Assembly: GCF_029643425.1 (NCBI RefSeq)
Contig: NZ_CP119106.1
Span: 1,550,001-1,614,000 of the forward strand
From: Isoptericola sp. AK164
Lineage (GTDB): Bacteria > Actinomycetota > Actinomycetes > Actinomycetales > Cellulomonadaceae
Direction of reading: 5' to 3'
Length of the DNA stretch: 64,000 nucleotides
The position numbers and the translations under genes are program-made. The first letter of the stretch is position 1; each line of letters starts with the position of its first letter. This document shows, piece after piece, positions 49,814 to 57,190 of this stretch. The notes beneath the pieces were generated by a model that saw only the letters and a program-made list of their open reading frames with translations, was not told where the DNA came from and did no database searches.

Positions 49814-50563
49814 ATGGCCTTCCACCCCGTGGCCGACGACGTGCTGGTCCGTTCCAGCCGGCGCGACGCGACGACGTCCGTGCTGGCGCTCGGGCCCGGT
49901 CGGCGCGGGGGTCGTCGACCCGCCCTGCTCGTGGACCCGGCGTGGGACGACGACGAGCTCGCCTCGATCGCCGACGAGCTCGACGCGCGGGCGGTGGGGG
50001 TCGCCGCCGGGCTGTCGACGCACGCCCACCACGACCACCTGCTGTGGCATCCCCGGTTCGGCGACGTGCCGCGGTGGGCCTCGGTGCGGGCGGCCCGCGC
50101 CGTGCGGCAGCACCGCGGCGCCCTGGACGCCGCCCTGACGCCCGAGCACCGCGCCCCGGACGTGCGGGCGCTCTTCGCGGCCGTCCGTCCGGTCGAGGGC
50201 GATGCCGTGCCCGATCCCCACGGCGAGCTGCCGGCGACCGAGCTGGTCGTGCACGACGCGCACGCGCCGGGGCACACCGCGCTGTGGCTGCCCGAGGCCG
50301 GGGTGCTGGTGGCCGGTGACATGCTCTCCGACGTCGAGCCGCCCCTGCCGTGGGACGAGATCTCCGGTGCCACGGACCTGGCCGGCTACCGGGAGGGGCT
50401 GGAACGGCTGGCGCCGTTCGTGGCCCGGGCGGCCGTCGTCGTCCCCGGTCACGGGACGCCGTCGTGGCGCCCGCAGGAAAGGCTCGACGCCGACCGGCGC
50501 TACGTCGACGCGTTGCTCGCCGGGCGCGTCCCGGACGACCCGCGCGGAGCGGTCCCGGGCTGA
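49814..50563 (+). CDS. MBL-fold metallo-hydrolase
   Basis: A 249-residue metallo-beta-lactamase-fold hydrolase with the zinc motif HAHHDH at residues 70-75, the His in HAPGHTALWL, Asp in VAGDMLSD and the last His in VVPGHGTPSW. Family members include glyoxalase II and RNases; the substrate is unknown. A TAGCGT box seven bases before the ATG suggests leaderless expression. It converges on the next gene. Confidence 0.88.
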   Translation: MAFHPVADDVLVRSSRRDATTSVLALGPGRRGGRRPALLVDPAWDDDELASIADELDARAVGVAAGLSTHAHHDHLLWHPRFGDVPRWASVRAARAVRQHRGALDAALTPEHRAPDVRALFAAVRPVEGDAVPDPHGELPATELVVHDAHAPGHTALWLPEAGVLVAGDMLSDVEPPLPWDEISGATDLAGYREGLERLAPFVARAAVVVPGHGTPSWRPQERLDADRRYVDALLAGRVPDDPRGAVPG

Positions 50564-50567
50564 GGGT

Positions 50568-51401
50568 TCAGCCGAGCGACCCGGCGGCGGTCGCGACGAG
50601 AGCCGTCGCGTCGTCCCAGGCGCCCACGGTGTCGAAACCCATCTGGTCCAGGACCGCCCAGGCGACGCCGACGAGGGCGTAGAGGCTGACGGGAGTCATG
50701 ACGAGCCACTCGCGCCACGACCCGGCGTCGCCGAGCAGCGGCACCGAGATGTTGCCGCGCGGGCTCCACATGTCGTCGAACGGCAGCCAGCGGTGCCGCC
50801 GCACCCAGCGGGGCGACCGGAAGCGGATCGGCCAGAGCAGCGGCACACCGCGGGTGGTCAGCATGTCGCCGAGGATGTGCACCGCGCAGCCCAGCCCGAC
50901 GCAGAACGGCATCCAGTACCACTCCTCGGGCGCGAACACCGCGACGAACGCCGCCAGGGAGACCGACAGGGTCCAGGTCCACCACCGTCGCTGCCCGGTC
51001 AGCTTCAGGGCCCGGACGGCGAAGGCGATGAGCACGACCGCCATGACGCCCGGTCCGATCAGCACCTGGCCGAACGTCTCGGTGCTGATCGTCAGGAAGC
51101 TCATCGCCCAGGCGACGAGCGTGAAGACGGCGATGCCGAGGATCGAGTGGGTGGCGTTGCGGTGCCCGCCGGCGACGGTCGAGACGGCCTTGGTCATCGC
51201 CTCCGACAGCGGCGGCAGGGAGTGGGAGATCGTGCCGTTGTGGTGGTCGGCGTCGGGCAGCAGCGCGGCACCCGCGCAGACGAGGGCTCCGGTCATCACG
51301 CCCACGTCGGAGACCGGGTACCAGCCGAACGCGATCGGGGTCGTGGCGGTGACCGCCACCCAGGCGGCCGCTCCCGAGGCGGCGTGGTGCCCACCCATCA
51401 T
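50568..51401 (-). CDS. Membrane metal-dependent hydrolase (YdjM/DUF457-like)
   Basis: A 277-residue integral membrane protein of the LexA-regulated YdjM-type hydrolase family. Conserved acidic and His residues occur in GAALLPDADHHNGTISHSL and GGHRNATHSILG, and near HILGDMLTTRGVPLLWPI, with helices between. The function is unknown. The start is the first of two ATGs (MMGGHHAASG). Confidence 0.85.
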   Translation of the reverse strand: MMGGHHAASGAAAWVAVTATTPIAFGWYPVSDVGVMTGALVCAGAALLPDADHHNGTISHSLPPLSEAMTKAVSTVAGGHRNATHSILGIAVFTLVAWAMSFLTISTETFGQVLIGPGVMAVVLIAFAVRALKLTGQRRWWTWTLSVSLAAFVAVFAPEEWYWMPFCVGLGCAVHILGDMLTTRGVPLLWPIRFRSPRWVRRHRWLPFDDMWSPRGNISVPLLGDAGSWREWLVMTPVSLYALVGVAWAVLDQMGFDTVGAWDDATALVATAAGSLG

Positions 51402-51465
51402 GGCGCGTGTGCTCCTTCGTCCGGTGTGACCCCGGATGACCGTTTGGTCCGGGACCGGACGAACG

Positions 51466-51939
51466 CTACACGTCGCCGCCGACGCGGCGGAAACCTGCCG
51501 CGTCCAGCACGCCCGCCACGTCGGGCGGCCGCCACCCGGCGGGCTTGAGGACCTTGCCGTCGGCGCGGCGCACGGCCGTCCCGTCCGGGCCGAGCTTGGC
51601 CAGGTTGGAGGCGTGGATCTCGGCGAACACGGACTCGGGGATGCCGCACTCGAGCTCGAGCCCGTGCAGCACGTAGCGCAGGTCGCCCGTGGCGTCGGCG
51701 GTGGCCACGGCGTCGGCCTTCGTCGTCGAACCCTCGACGACGCGCTCCACGGCGGCTTCGACGACGGCGCGGGCTTCCGCACCGAGGATCGCCCCGGTCA
51801 GCTCGGCGAACTCCTCGGCCACCAGCCGGTACCGCAGCCGCAGCCGGTCGTCGGGCAGGTCGAGGTCCGGGGCGCCGTCGTTCACCGGGACCTCGAAGGC
51901 GGCGTGGAACTGACGGACCATCTCGCGTTCGGTCGGCAT
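51466..51939 (-). CDS. MazG-like nucleotide pyrophosphohydrolase
   Basis: A 157-residue all-alpha protein. VREFHAAFEVP-like start (MVRQFHAAFEVPVN) and the E-E-x-x-E metal motif in LVAEEFAELTGAI with a downstream D (ATADATGDLRYVLHG) fit MazG/HisE-like NTP pyrophosphohydrolases that sanitise nucleotide pools. The substrate is unknown. It ends the cluster below glucose dehydrogenase. Confidence 0.8.
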   Translation of the reverse strand: MPTEREMVRQFHAAFEVPVNDGAPDLDLPDDRLRLRYRLVAEEFAELTGAILGAEARAVVEAAVERVVEGSTTKADAVATADATGDLRYVLHGLELECGIPESVFAEIHASNLAKLGPDGTAVRRADGKVLKPAGWRPPDVAGVLDAAGFRRVGGDV

Positions 51940-51948
51940 GACGCGACG

Positions 51949-53010
51949 CTAGCCGCGGGGTCGGCCGAGGTCGAGCACGACCTTGACGTCGTCCTGGTGC
52001 GGCTCGAACGCCTCGGTCGCCCGGTCCAGCGGCACGCGACGGGTGACGAGGCCCGCCAACCACTCGCGGTCCGCGCGGGCGAGCACCTCGGCGCCGGCGC
52101 GGTAGTGGGCCAGGTTGGCGTTCACCGAGCCCACGATGACGTCGTTCTCCAGCACGACCGAGCGGTTGGCGGCGCCGGCGTCCACGGGGACGTGCCGACC
52201 GGCCGACGACACCCCGGTCAGGACGGTGATGCCGTACGGCCTCGTCGAGGTGAACGTGTCCACGACGACGGAGGGCGCGCCGGTGCACTCGACGATGACG
52301 TCGGGCTCGATCCGGTCGGCGACCGTCGGCAGGTCCTGCTGGTGGTAGGTGGCACCCAGCGCCCGCACCAGGTCGGGCTTGGGGCCGTCGGAGACCTGGT
52401 CCAGGACGTGCACGTCCAGTCCGCGCTGGACCCCGACGAGGGCGGCGAGCAGACCGATCGGTCCGGCACCGGTGACGAGCACGCGCTGCGGGTCGAACCA
52501 CGCGCGCCCGCCGATCCGGTCGACCTGGTCCCACGCCTTGGTCACGATGCTCGTCGGCTCCAGCAGCACGCCGAGGTCGCCCAGCGACGGGTCGAGACGG
52601 ACGGCGTGGTCGGCGGCGACGGTCCACTGCTCGGCGGCGAAGCCGTCGACCTCCTTGATCCCGTGCTCGGTGAAGAGCCCGTTGCGGCACATGTCCCACT
52701 CGCCGTGGGCGCAGGCGCCGCACGGGACGGGGTCGGGTCGGCGCACGACGCCGACGACGAGGTCGCCGGGCTCGAACCCGCAGCCGGCCGGAGCCTCGCG
52801 GACCCGGCCGAGCGACTCGTGGCCGAGCACGAGGCGCTCGTGACCGGGCGGCGGCGCCCCGTGCTCGCCCCGCACGATCTCGTGGTCGGTGCCGCAGACG
52901 CCGACGGCGACGCCGTCGACGAGGAGCTCGTCCGCGCCGGCGGTGCGGTCGGCGACCTCGGTGACGTCCAGCGACCCGGCGCGTCCGGGGACGACGGTCA
53001 GCGCTCTCAC
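51949..53010 (-). CDS. Zinc-dependent glucose 1-dehydrogenase
   Basis: A 353-residue medium-chain dehydrogenase of the archaeal-type glucose dehydrogenase group. The catalytic zinc site includes GVCGTDHEIV and GHE; a structural zinc motif is suggested by PCGACAHGEWDMC. The nucleotide-binding motif is VTGAGPIGLLAAL. It oxidises glucose to gluconolactone with NAD(P). The GTG start lies 10 bases from the GH15 stop, so the two form an operon: glucan or trehalose to glucose to gluconate. Confidence 0.88.
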   Translation of the reverse strand: MRALTVVPGRAGSLDVTEVADRTAGADELLVDGVAVGVCGTDHEIVRGEHGAPPPGHERLVLGHESLGRVREAPAGCGFEPGDLVVGVVRRPDPVPCGACAHGEWDMCRNGLFTEHGIKEVDGFAAEQWTVAADHAVRLDPSLGDLGVLLEPTSIVTKAWDQVDRIGGRAWFDPQRVLVTGAGPIGLLAALVGVQRGLDVHVLDQVSDGPKPDLVRALGATYHQQDLPTVADRIEPDVIVECTGAPSVVVDTFTSTRPYGITVLTGVSSAGRHVPVDAGAANRSVVLENDVIVGSVNANLAHYRAGAEVLARADREWLAGLVTRRVPLDRATEAFEPHQDDVKVVLDLGRPRG

Positions 53011-53020
53011 GGTGTTCTCC

Positions 53021-54856
53021 TCAGGCGGTGGGGTGCTCGGGCATGCCCGTCATGTCGGTGCCGGCGCCACGGATGCCGGACAGGATGCGCGCGGAGTTCA
53101 CGACGCCCAGGTGGCTGAACGCCTGGGGGACGTTGCCGAGCTGACGCCCGGAGGTGACGTCATACTCCTCCGACAGCAGCCCGAGGTCGTTGCGCAGGCC
53201 GAGCAGGCGGTCGAACAGCGCGTGCGACTCGGCGTCGCGGCCGATCGCGTGCAGGGCGTCGACGAGCCAGAAGCTGCAGATCAGGAACGTGCCCTCGCTG
53301 CCCTCCAGGCCGTCGACGTCGTCGGCGTCCTGGCGGTAGCGCAGGAGCAGGCCGTCCCGGCTGAGCTCGCGCTGGACGGCGTCGACCGTGCCGACCACCC
53401 GGTGGTCCGACCACGGTAGGAAGCCCACCCGGGGGATGAGCAGCAGGGAGGCGTCGAGTCCGCGCGACCCGTAGAACTGGGTGAAGGTGTTGCGCTCGGC
53501 GTCGTAACCGTGGGTCAGCACGTCGGTGCGGATCGACTCGCGCAGCATCCGCCACCGGTCGATCGGTCCGTCCAAGCCGTAGCGCTCGACGCCGCGGATC
53601 ATCGCGGAGACGCCCGCCCAGGCCATCACCCGGGAGTGCACGAACGGGCGCTGGGGCCCGCGCACCTCCCACAGGCCGTTGTCGACGTCGTCCCAGTGGC
53701 CCTCCAGGTGGTCCAGCAGGGACCTCTGCAACCGCCACGTGTCGTCGTCCTCGGCGATGCCGTTCGACCGGGTCAGGCTGAGGCCCACCAGGGACTCGCC
53801 CCACACGTCCAGCTGGAGCTGGTCGGCGACGCCGTTGCCGACGCGCACCGGGGTGCTGCCTTCGTACCCGGGCAGCCAGTCCAGCGTCGCCTCGGGGAGG
53901 CGACGGCGGCCGTCGAGGCCGTACATGATCCGCAGGTCGGCCGGGTCTCCGGCGACGGAGCGCAGCAGCCACTCCCGCCAGGCCTTGGCCTCGTCCCGGT
54001 GCCCCGTGCTCAGCAGTGCGAGGAGGGTGAAGGCAGCGTCACGCAGCCAGCAGTAGCGGTAGTCCCAGTTGCGGGTGCCCCCGATCTGCTCGGGCAGCGA
54101 GGTCGTGGCCGCCGCGGCGATCGCCCCCGTCGGGGCGTAGGTGAGCGACTTGAGCGTGATCAGCGATCGCCGCACCGCGTCGCCCCAGCGACCCTCGTAC
54201 CGAGTCTTGCCGACCCACTCCTGCCAGAACTCCAGGGTGTCGGCCAGCGCGTCCTCGGCGTCCACCGGCTCGGGCACCGGGTCGTAGGAGCGGTGGTAGC
54301 TGAGCACGAAGGCGACGCGGTCGCCGGCCGCCACCTCGAAGCGCGAGCTGATCGTCTCGCCCGACACAGCGTGGGGCACGGTCGCCGCGAGGTTCAGTGC
54401 GTCGGGACCCGCCACCGCGCAGACGGTCCCGCTGCGCTCGGTCCCCAGGATGCTCGGCGACTCGGTGACCCACGGGACCACGGCCCCGTAGTCGAACCGG
54501 GGGCGCAGGGTGCTCTCGACCGGAACGCGGCCGCTCACCCCCTCGACGATCCGGACCAGGTCGGGGGTGCGACCGCGCGGCGGCATGAGGTCCGTCACCC
54601 GGACGTGGCCGTCGGGCGTCTCCCACTCCGTCTCCAGCACCAGGGTCTCGCCGCGGTAGCGGCGCCGCGTGCACGTCCCGGCGCCGGCGGGAGCGATGCG
54701 CCACGACCCGTGCGAGTCGTCCCCGAGCAGGGCCGCGAGGCAGGCGGGGGAGTCGATGTCGGGCAGGCAGAGCCAGTCGATCGAGCCGTCGCGCCCCACG
54801 AGGGCGACCGTCTGCAGGTCGCCGATCAGGCCGTAGTCCTCGATCCGGAGCGTCAT
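53021..54856 (-). CDS. Glycoside hydrolase family 15 protein (glucoamylase/trehalase-like)
   Basis: A 611-residue GH15 enzyme without signal peptide. It has an N-terminal beta-sandwich (IEDYGLIGDLQTVALVGRDGSIDWLCLPDIDSP) and an alpha/alpha barrel with GTRNWDYRYCWLRDAAF, RRLPEATLDWLPGYEGSTPVRVGN and the acidic CSFWLVDALHAIGR region near the C-terminus. Cytoplasmic GH15 members hydrolyse trehalose or maltodextrins. It is followed by glucose dehydrogenase. Confidence 0.93.
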   Translation of the reverse strand: MTLRIEDYGLIGDLQTVALVGRDGSIDWLCLPDIDSPACLAALLGDDSHGSWRIAPAGAGTCTRRRYRGETLVLETEWETPDGHVRVTDLMPPRGRTPDLVRIVEGVSGRVPVESTLRPRFDYGAVVPWVTESPSILGTERSGTVCAVAGPDALNLAATVPHAVSGETISSRFEVAAGDRVAFVLSYHRSYDPVPEPVDAEDALADTLEFWQEWVGKTRYEGRWGDAVRRSLITLKSLTYAPTGAIAAAATTSLPEQIGGTRNWDYRYCWLRDAAFTLLALLSTGHRDEAKAWREWLLRSVAGDPADLRIMYGLDGRRRLPEATLDWLPGYEGSTPVRVGNGVADQLQLDVWGESLVGLSLTRSNGIAEDDDTWRLQRSLLDHLEGHWDDVDNGLWEVRGPQRPFVHSRVMAWAGVSAMIRGVERYGLDGPIDRWRMLRESIRTDVLTHGYDAERNTFTQFYGSRGLDASLLLIPRVGFLPWSDHRVVGTVDAVQRELSRDGLLLRYRQDADDVDGLEGSEGTFLICSFWLVDALHAIGRDAESHALFDRLLGLRNDLGLLSEEYDVTSGRQLGNVPQAFSHLGVVNSARILSGIRGAGTDMTGMPEHPTA

Positions 54857-54905
54857 CCTCCGTCACGCTAGGGCAGGGGCGTGACCTGCGCCACGGCTGG
54901 GCGGT

Positions 54906-54936
54906 TTGCAGGTCAGGGCCCTCACCGTGCTATCTT
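54906..54936 (+). promoter_or_regulatory. Candidate promoter of tRNA-Leu
   Basis: TTGCAG (54906-54911) and TATCTT (54931-54936) are spaced 19 bases apart and lie 45 bases before the tRNA. Confidence 0.45.
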
Positions 54937-54981
54937 TCTTACCGCGCCGGAACGAGGCAGACGCCTCGGGAAGGTCCACTC

Positions 54982-55066
54982 GTCCGGGTGGCGGAATGGC
55001 AGACGCGCTAGCTTGAGGTGCTAGTGCCCGTTATAGGGCGTGGGGGTTCAAGTCCCCCTCCGGACA
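54982..55066 (+). tRNA. tRNA-Leu(GAG)
   Basis: An 85-base cloverleaf. The acceptor stem pairs GTCCGGG with TCCGGAC plus discriminator A. The anticodon stem CTAGC/GCTAG holds loop TTGAGGT with anticodon GAG (55015-55017). A long variable arm follows, as usual for leucine, and the T arm is GGGGG-TTCAAGT-CCCCC. CCA is not encoded. The 3' end doubles as the attachment site of a genomic island. Confidence 0.97.
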
Positions 55067-55093
55067 CTCGTTGAGACAGCGACGACGAAGGCC
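55047..55093 (+). repeat. Left attachment core (attL) in the tRNA 3' end
   Basis: The T-arm, acceptor end and the following 20 bases recur at 61298-61345. The first 24 bases are identical, then the copies differ by one inserted T and one substitution. The intact tRNA lies on this side. Confidence 0.85.
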
Positions 55094-55833
55094 TCCTGGG
55101 TCCACAACCAGGGGGTCTTCTGTCGTATCCGGCCACTTCCTAGGCTCGGGATGCTCCCGTGGGTGTTCCCGCGGGGAGCGCTTCCTGTTCCCGTGTGTGT
55201 TCCCACGGCGCCCCCGCTGGCCGCGTTCTCCCAGGTGGGGGTGGTGCCCGGAGGGGGACGCGTGCCCCGAGGCGGATGCCTGGCGCAGATGCTCGGCACC
55301 TGGCACACCGCAGCGTCGAGCAGTCCGGTCATCGTCAACCTCGCGGATGAGCCGGGTGGTCCTTGCGGCAGCAGGTTCTCGTGACCCGGGTGCGTCGCGA
55401 AATGTCCAAGGTCTCGCTCTCGATCACCAGCGCCTGAGTGCGGCGACAAACTTCGACGGATTCCTTGGTCACCCTCTTCGGGTCGGGCGGACGCCGGCCA
55501 TGCAAGGGTGTGCCACCGCGGCCGTATACGTCAGTCGTGCTTGCCGCCGTGGGCGGGTTCTCGCCCTGGCCAACGCCGAGAACCTGACACCAGTGGACAC
55601 CCGGGACGACGGCCGCGTGACGATCGGGGCGTGCACACGATTGCGTCGTGGGGACTCCTCACAGGTCAGGCCCGCAAGCAACGAGCCCTACCACTAAGTC
55701 TGACGCGCGACACCCCGCCCGCCCGTTCGTCCCCGAACCGTCGGCCGCCCCCGGTAGGGTCATCTGTGCGGGGAAGCAGGTGTTGTGTCATCCTTCTCGG
55801 CTTTTCTCTGTCACATCTCAGGAGGACACAGGC
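55089..55833. other. Noncoding left end of the island with tRNA terminator and GTTCCC repeats
   Basis: This 745-base stretch has no supported gene. It starts with an imperfect hairpin after the tRNA (GAAGGCCTCCTGG and CCAGGGGGTCTTC). Three GTTCCC repeats follow at 55165, 55187 and 55199, spaced 22 and 12 bases, exactly as in the segment at 61460. A related sequence (GGAGGGGGAC, TGCCCCGAGG) lies further right in both. A TAGGGT box at 55754-55759 might be the -10 of the defence operon. Confidence 0.6.
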
Positions 55834-55881
55834 ATGACCACGCAGACGACCGCGCTCGTGACGGCGGGGGTGTGGCTCTGA
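55834..55881 (+). CDS. Tiny ORF 1 (15 residues) upstream of SIR2
   Basis: ATG follows a strong ribosome binding site, AGGAGGACAC. The frame encodes MTTQTTALVTAGVWL and stops at a TGA that overlaps the next ATG (TGATG). It may be a leader peptide. Removing two bases in the GTGTGG run near 55871 would join it to the next ORF as a 45-residue protein. Confidence 0.4.
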   Translation: MTTQTTALVTAGVWL

Positions 55882-55973
55882 TGGCGCGCGCAGCCAAGAT
55901 GGCTGCGCAGGCCAAAACCTTGGATGAGCAAGCAGAGCTCTGCGCCTCCGTCGACGGGGGAGTGTCCGCATGA
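55881..55973 (+). CDS. Tiny ORF 2 (30 residues) overlapping the SIR2 start
   Basis: The frame begins at the ATG overlapping ORF 1's stop and ends at a TGA that overlaps the SIR2 ATG (ATGA). It encodes an amphipathic Ala/Lys/Glu-rich helix, MARAAKMAAQAKTLDEQAEL, then CASVDGGVSA. Chained overlaps imply translational coupling into the SIR2 gene. I do not recognise it. Confidence 0.45.
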   Translation: MARAAKMAAQAKTLDEQAELCASVDGGVSA

Positions 55974-57190
55974 CCCTCGTCGCCAAGGAGTTGACGACAG
56001 AGCGTCTGCGCGATCTGGTGCAGGACGCCCATCTCTCATTCCTGTTCGGGGCCGGCGCTTCGGCTCCCATGTTCCGCTTGCTCGGCGACATCGAGAACCT
56101 GCTAACGAGCCTGGACTCCTCCGACGCCGCGGAGGATGCGAAGGCCTTCGCCCGAGGTTCCATCTACTCGGGCTTCTTCCGCAGCGTGGTACTAAAGAAC
56201 AATGACCTGCTCAACCGGAGCGGGACTGAGGCGCCCCGACTCTTGGAGCGGTACGAGGCGTTCCTCCAGACGATCAACCGGCTGCTTCTGGAGCGCCGCA
56301 GTTCGCTGCTCAACAAGCAGGTCAACCTGTTCACGACGAACGTCGACCTGGCGACGGAGATCGCCGCCGAGAGCCTCCAGGTCCACCTCAACGATGGCTT
56401 CGCAGGACGGCTGCAGCCGCGCTTCAGCACGTCGAACTTTGGCTCGGTCGTCTCGCGGCGCAGCCTCCAGTACGACAACCTGTCCGAGGTTCCGGCCTTC
56501 AACCTGCTCAAGCTCCACGGCTCGGTCGGCTGGTCAGCCACAGGGGAGGAGGCGAGCCGCCCCGAGATTGGTCTCGACACCCGTCTGCGACAGGTTGCCG
56601 CGGTCGCCAAAGAACTGGACAAGGTCGACGCGATCTTGGCCGAGGTTGCCGCCGAGACGACCTTGGAGACCTTGCTCGAAGGCCCGGTTCCCCCGGACGC
56701 TGCCGCCTTGCTGTCGCCGTTCTTGGACGCGTACAGCGAGTTGGCCATCGTCAATCCGACGAAGGCGAAGTTCCAGCAGACCGTGCTGAACCAGAACTAC
56801 TATGACCTGCTTCGGCTCTTCTCGAACGAGCTCGAGAAGGAGAATGGCGCTCTCTTCGTCATCGGCTTCTCATGCCGCGACGAGCACATCCGGGAACTCA
56901 TGATACGCGCCGCCCGCACCAACCCGACGCTCCAGATCGTCATCTTCGCCTACGACCCGCACGCGGCCACGGAGATCGAGCGAGCCTTCGACGGCTATCC
57001 GATCACCAACAGCAACATCTGGCTGATCGCGCCGACCGCGGATGCGGAGGGCGAAGAGCCTCTGCGCTACGACCTGCCCACCGTCACATCCGAGTTCTTC
57101 GCGAAGGTCGCGCCATCCTCGTCGGCTCCCAGGCAGACGGTCGAAGTAAAGGTCTCAGTGCAAGAGCCTCTGGTCGACCTCGATGATTGA
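55970..57190 (+). CDS. SIR2-family NADase subunit of a SIR2-HerA defence system
   Basis: A 406-residue SIR2-domain protein. Motifs: FLFGAGASAP (GAGAS at 27-31), FTTNVD at 121-126, KLHGS with catalytic His183, and VIGFSCRDEHI (299-307). In anti-phage SIR2 systems the domain degrades NAD+ to abort infection. It is followed by a HerA gene overlapping its stop codon by eight bases. Codons and GC are markedly lower than in the core genes, indicating transfer. The C-terminal 60 residues are of unknown role. Confidence 0.9.
   Translation: MTLVAKELTTERLRDLVQDAHLSFLFGAGASAPMFRLLGDIENLLTSLDSSDAAEDAKAFARGSIYSGFFRSVVLKNNDLLNRSGTEAPRLLERYEAFLQTINRLLLERRSSLLNKQVNLFTTNVDLATEIAAESLQVHLNDGFAGRLQPRFSTSNFGSVVSRRSLQYDNLSEVPAFNLLKLHGSVGWSATGEEASRPEIGLDTRLRQVAAVAKELDKVDAILAEVAAETTLETLLEGPVPPDAAALLSPFLDAYSELAIVNPTKAKFQQTVLNQNYYDLLRLFSNELEKENGALFVIGFSCRDEHIRELMIRAARTNPTLQIVIFAYDPHAATEIERAFDGYPITNSNIWLIAPTADAEGEEPLRYDLPTVTSEFFAKVAPSSSAPRQTVEVKVSVQEPLVDLDD

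Noticed and set aside
55071-55697. Plus-strand open frame after the tRNA
   Set aside because: It begins inside the tRNA terminator, has no ribosome binding site or domain, and overlaps the noncoding repeat region.
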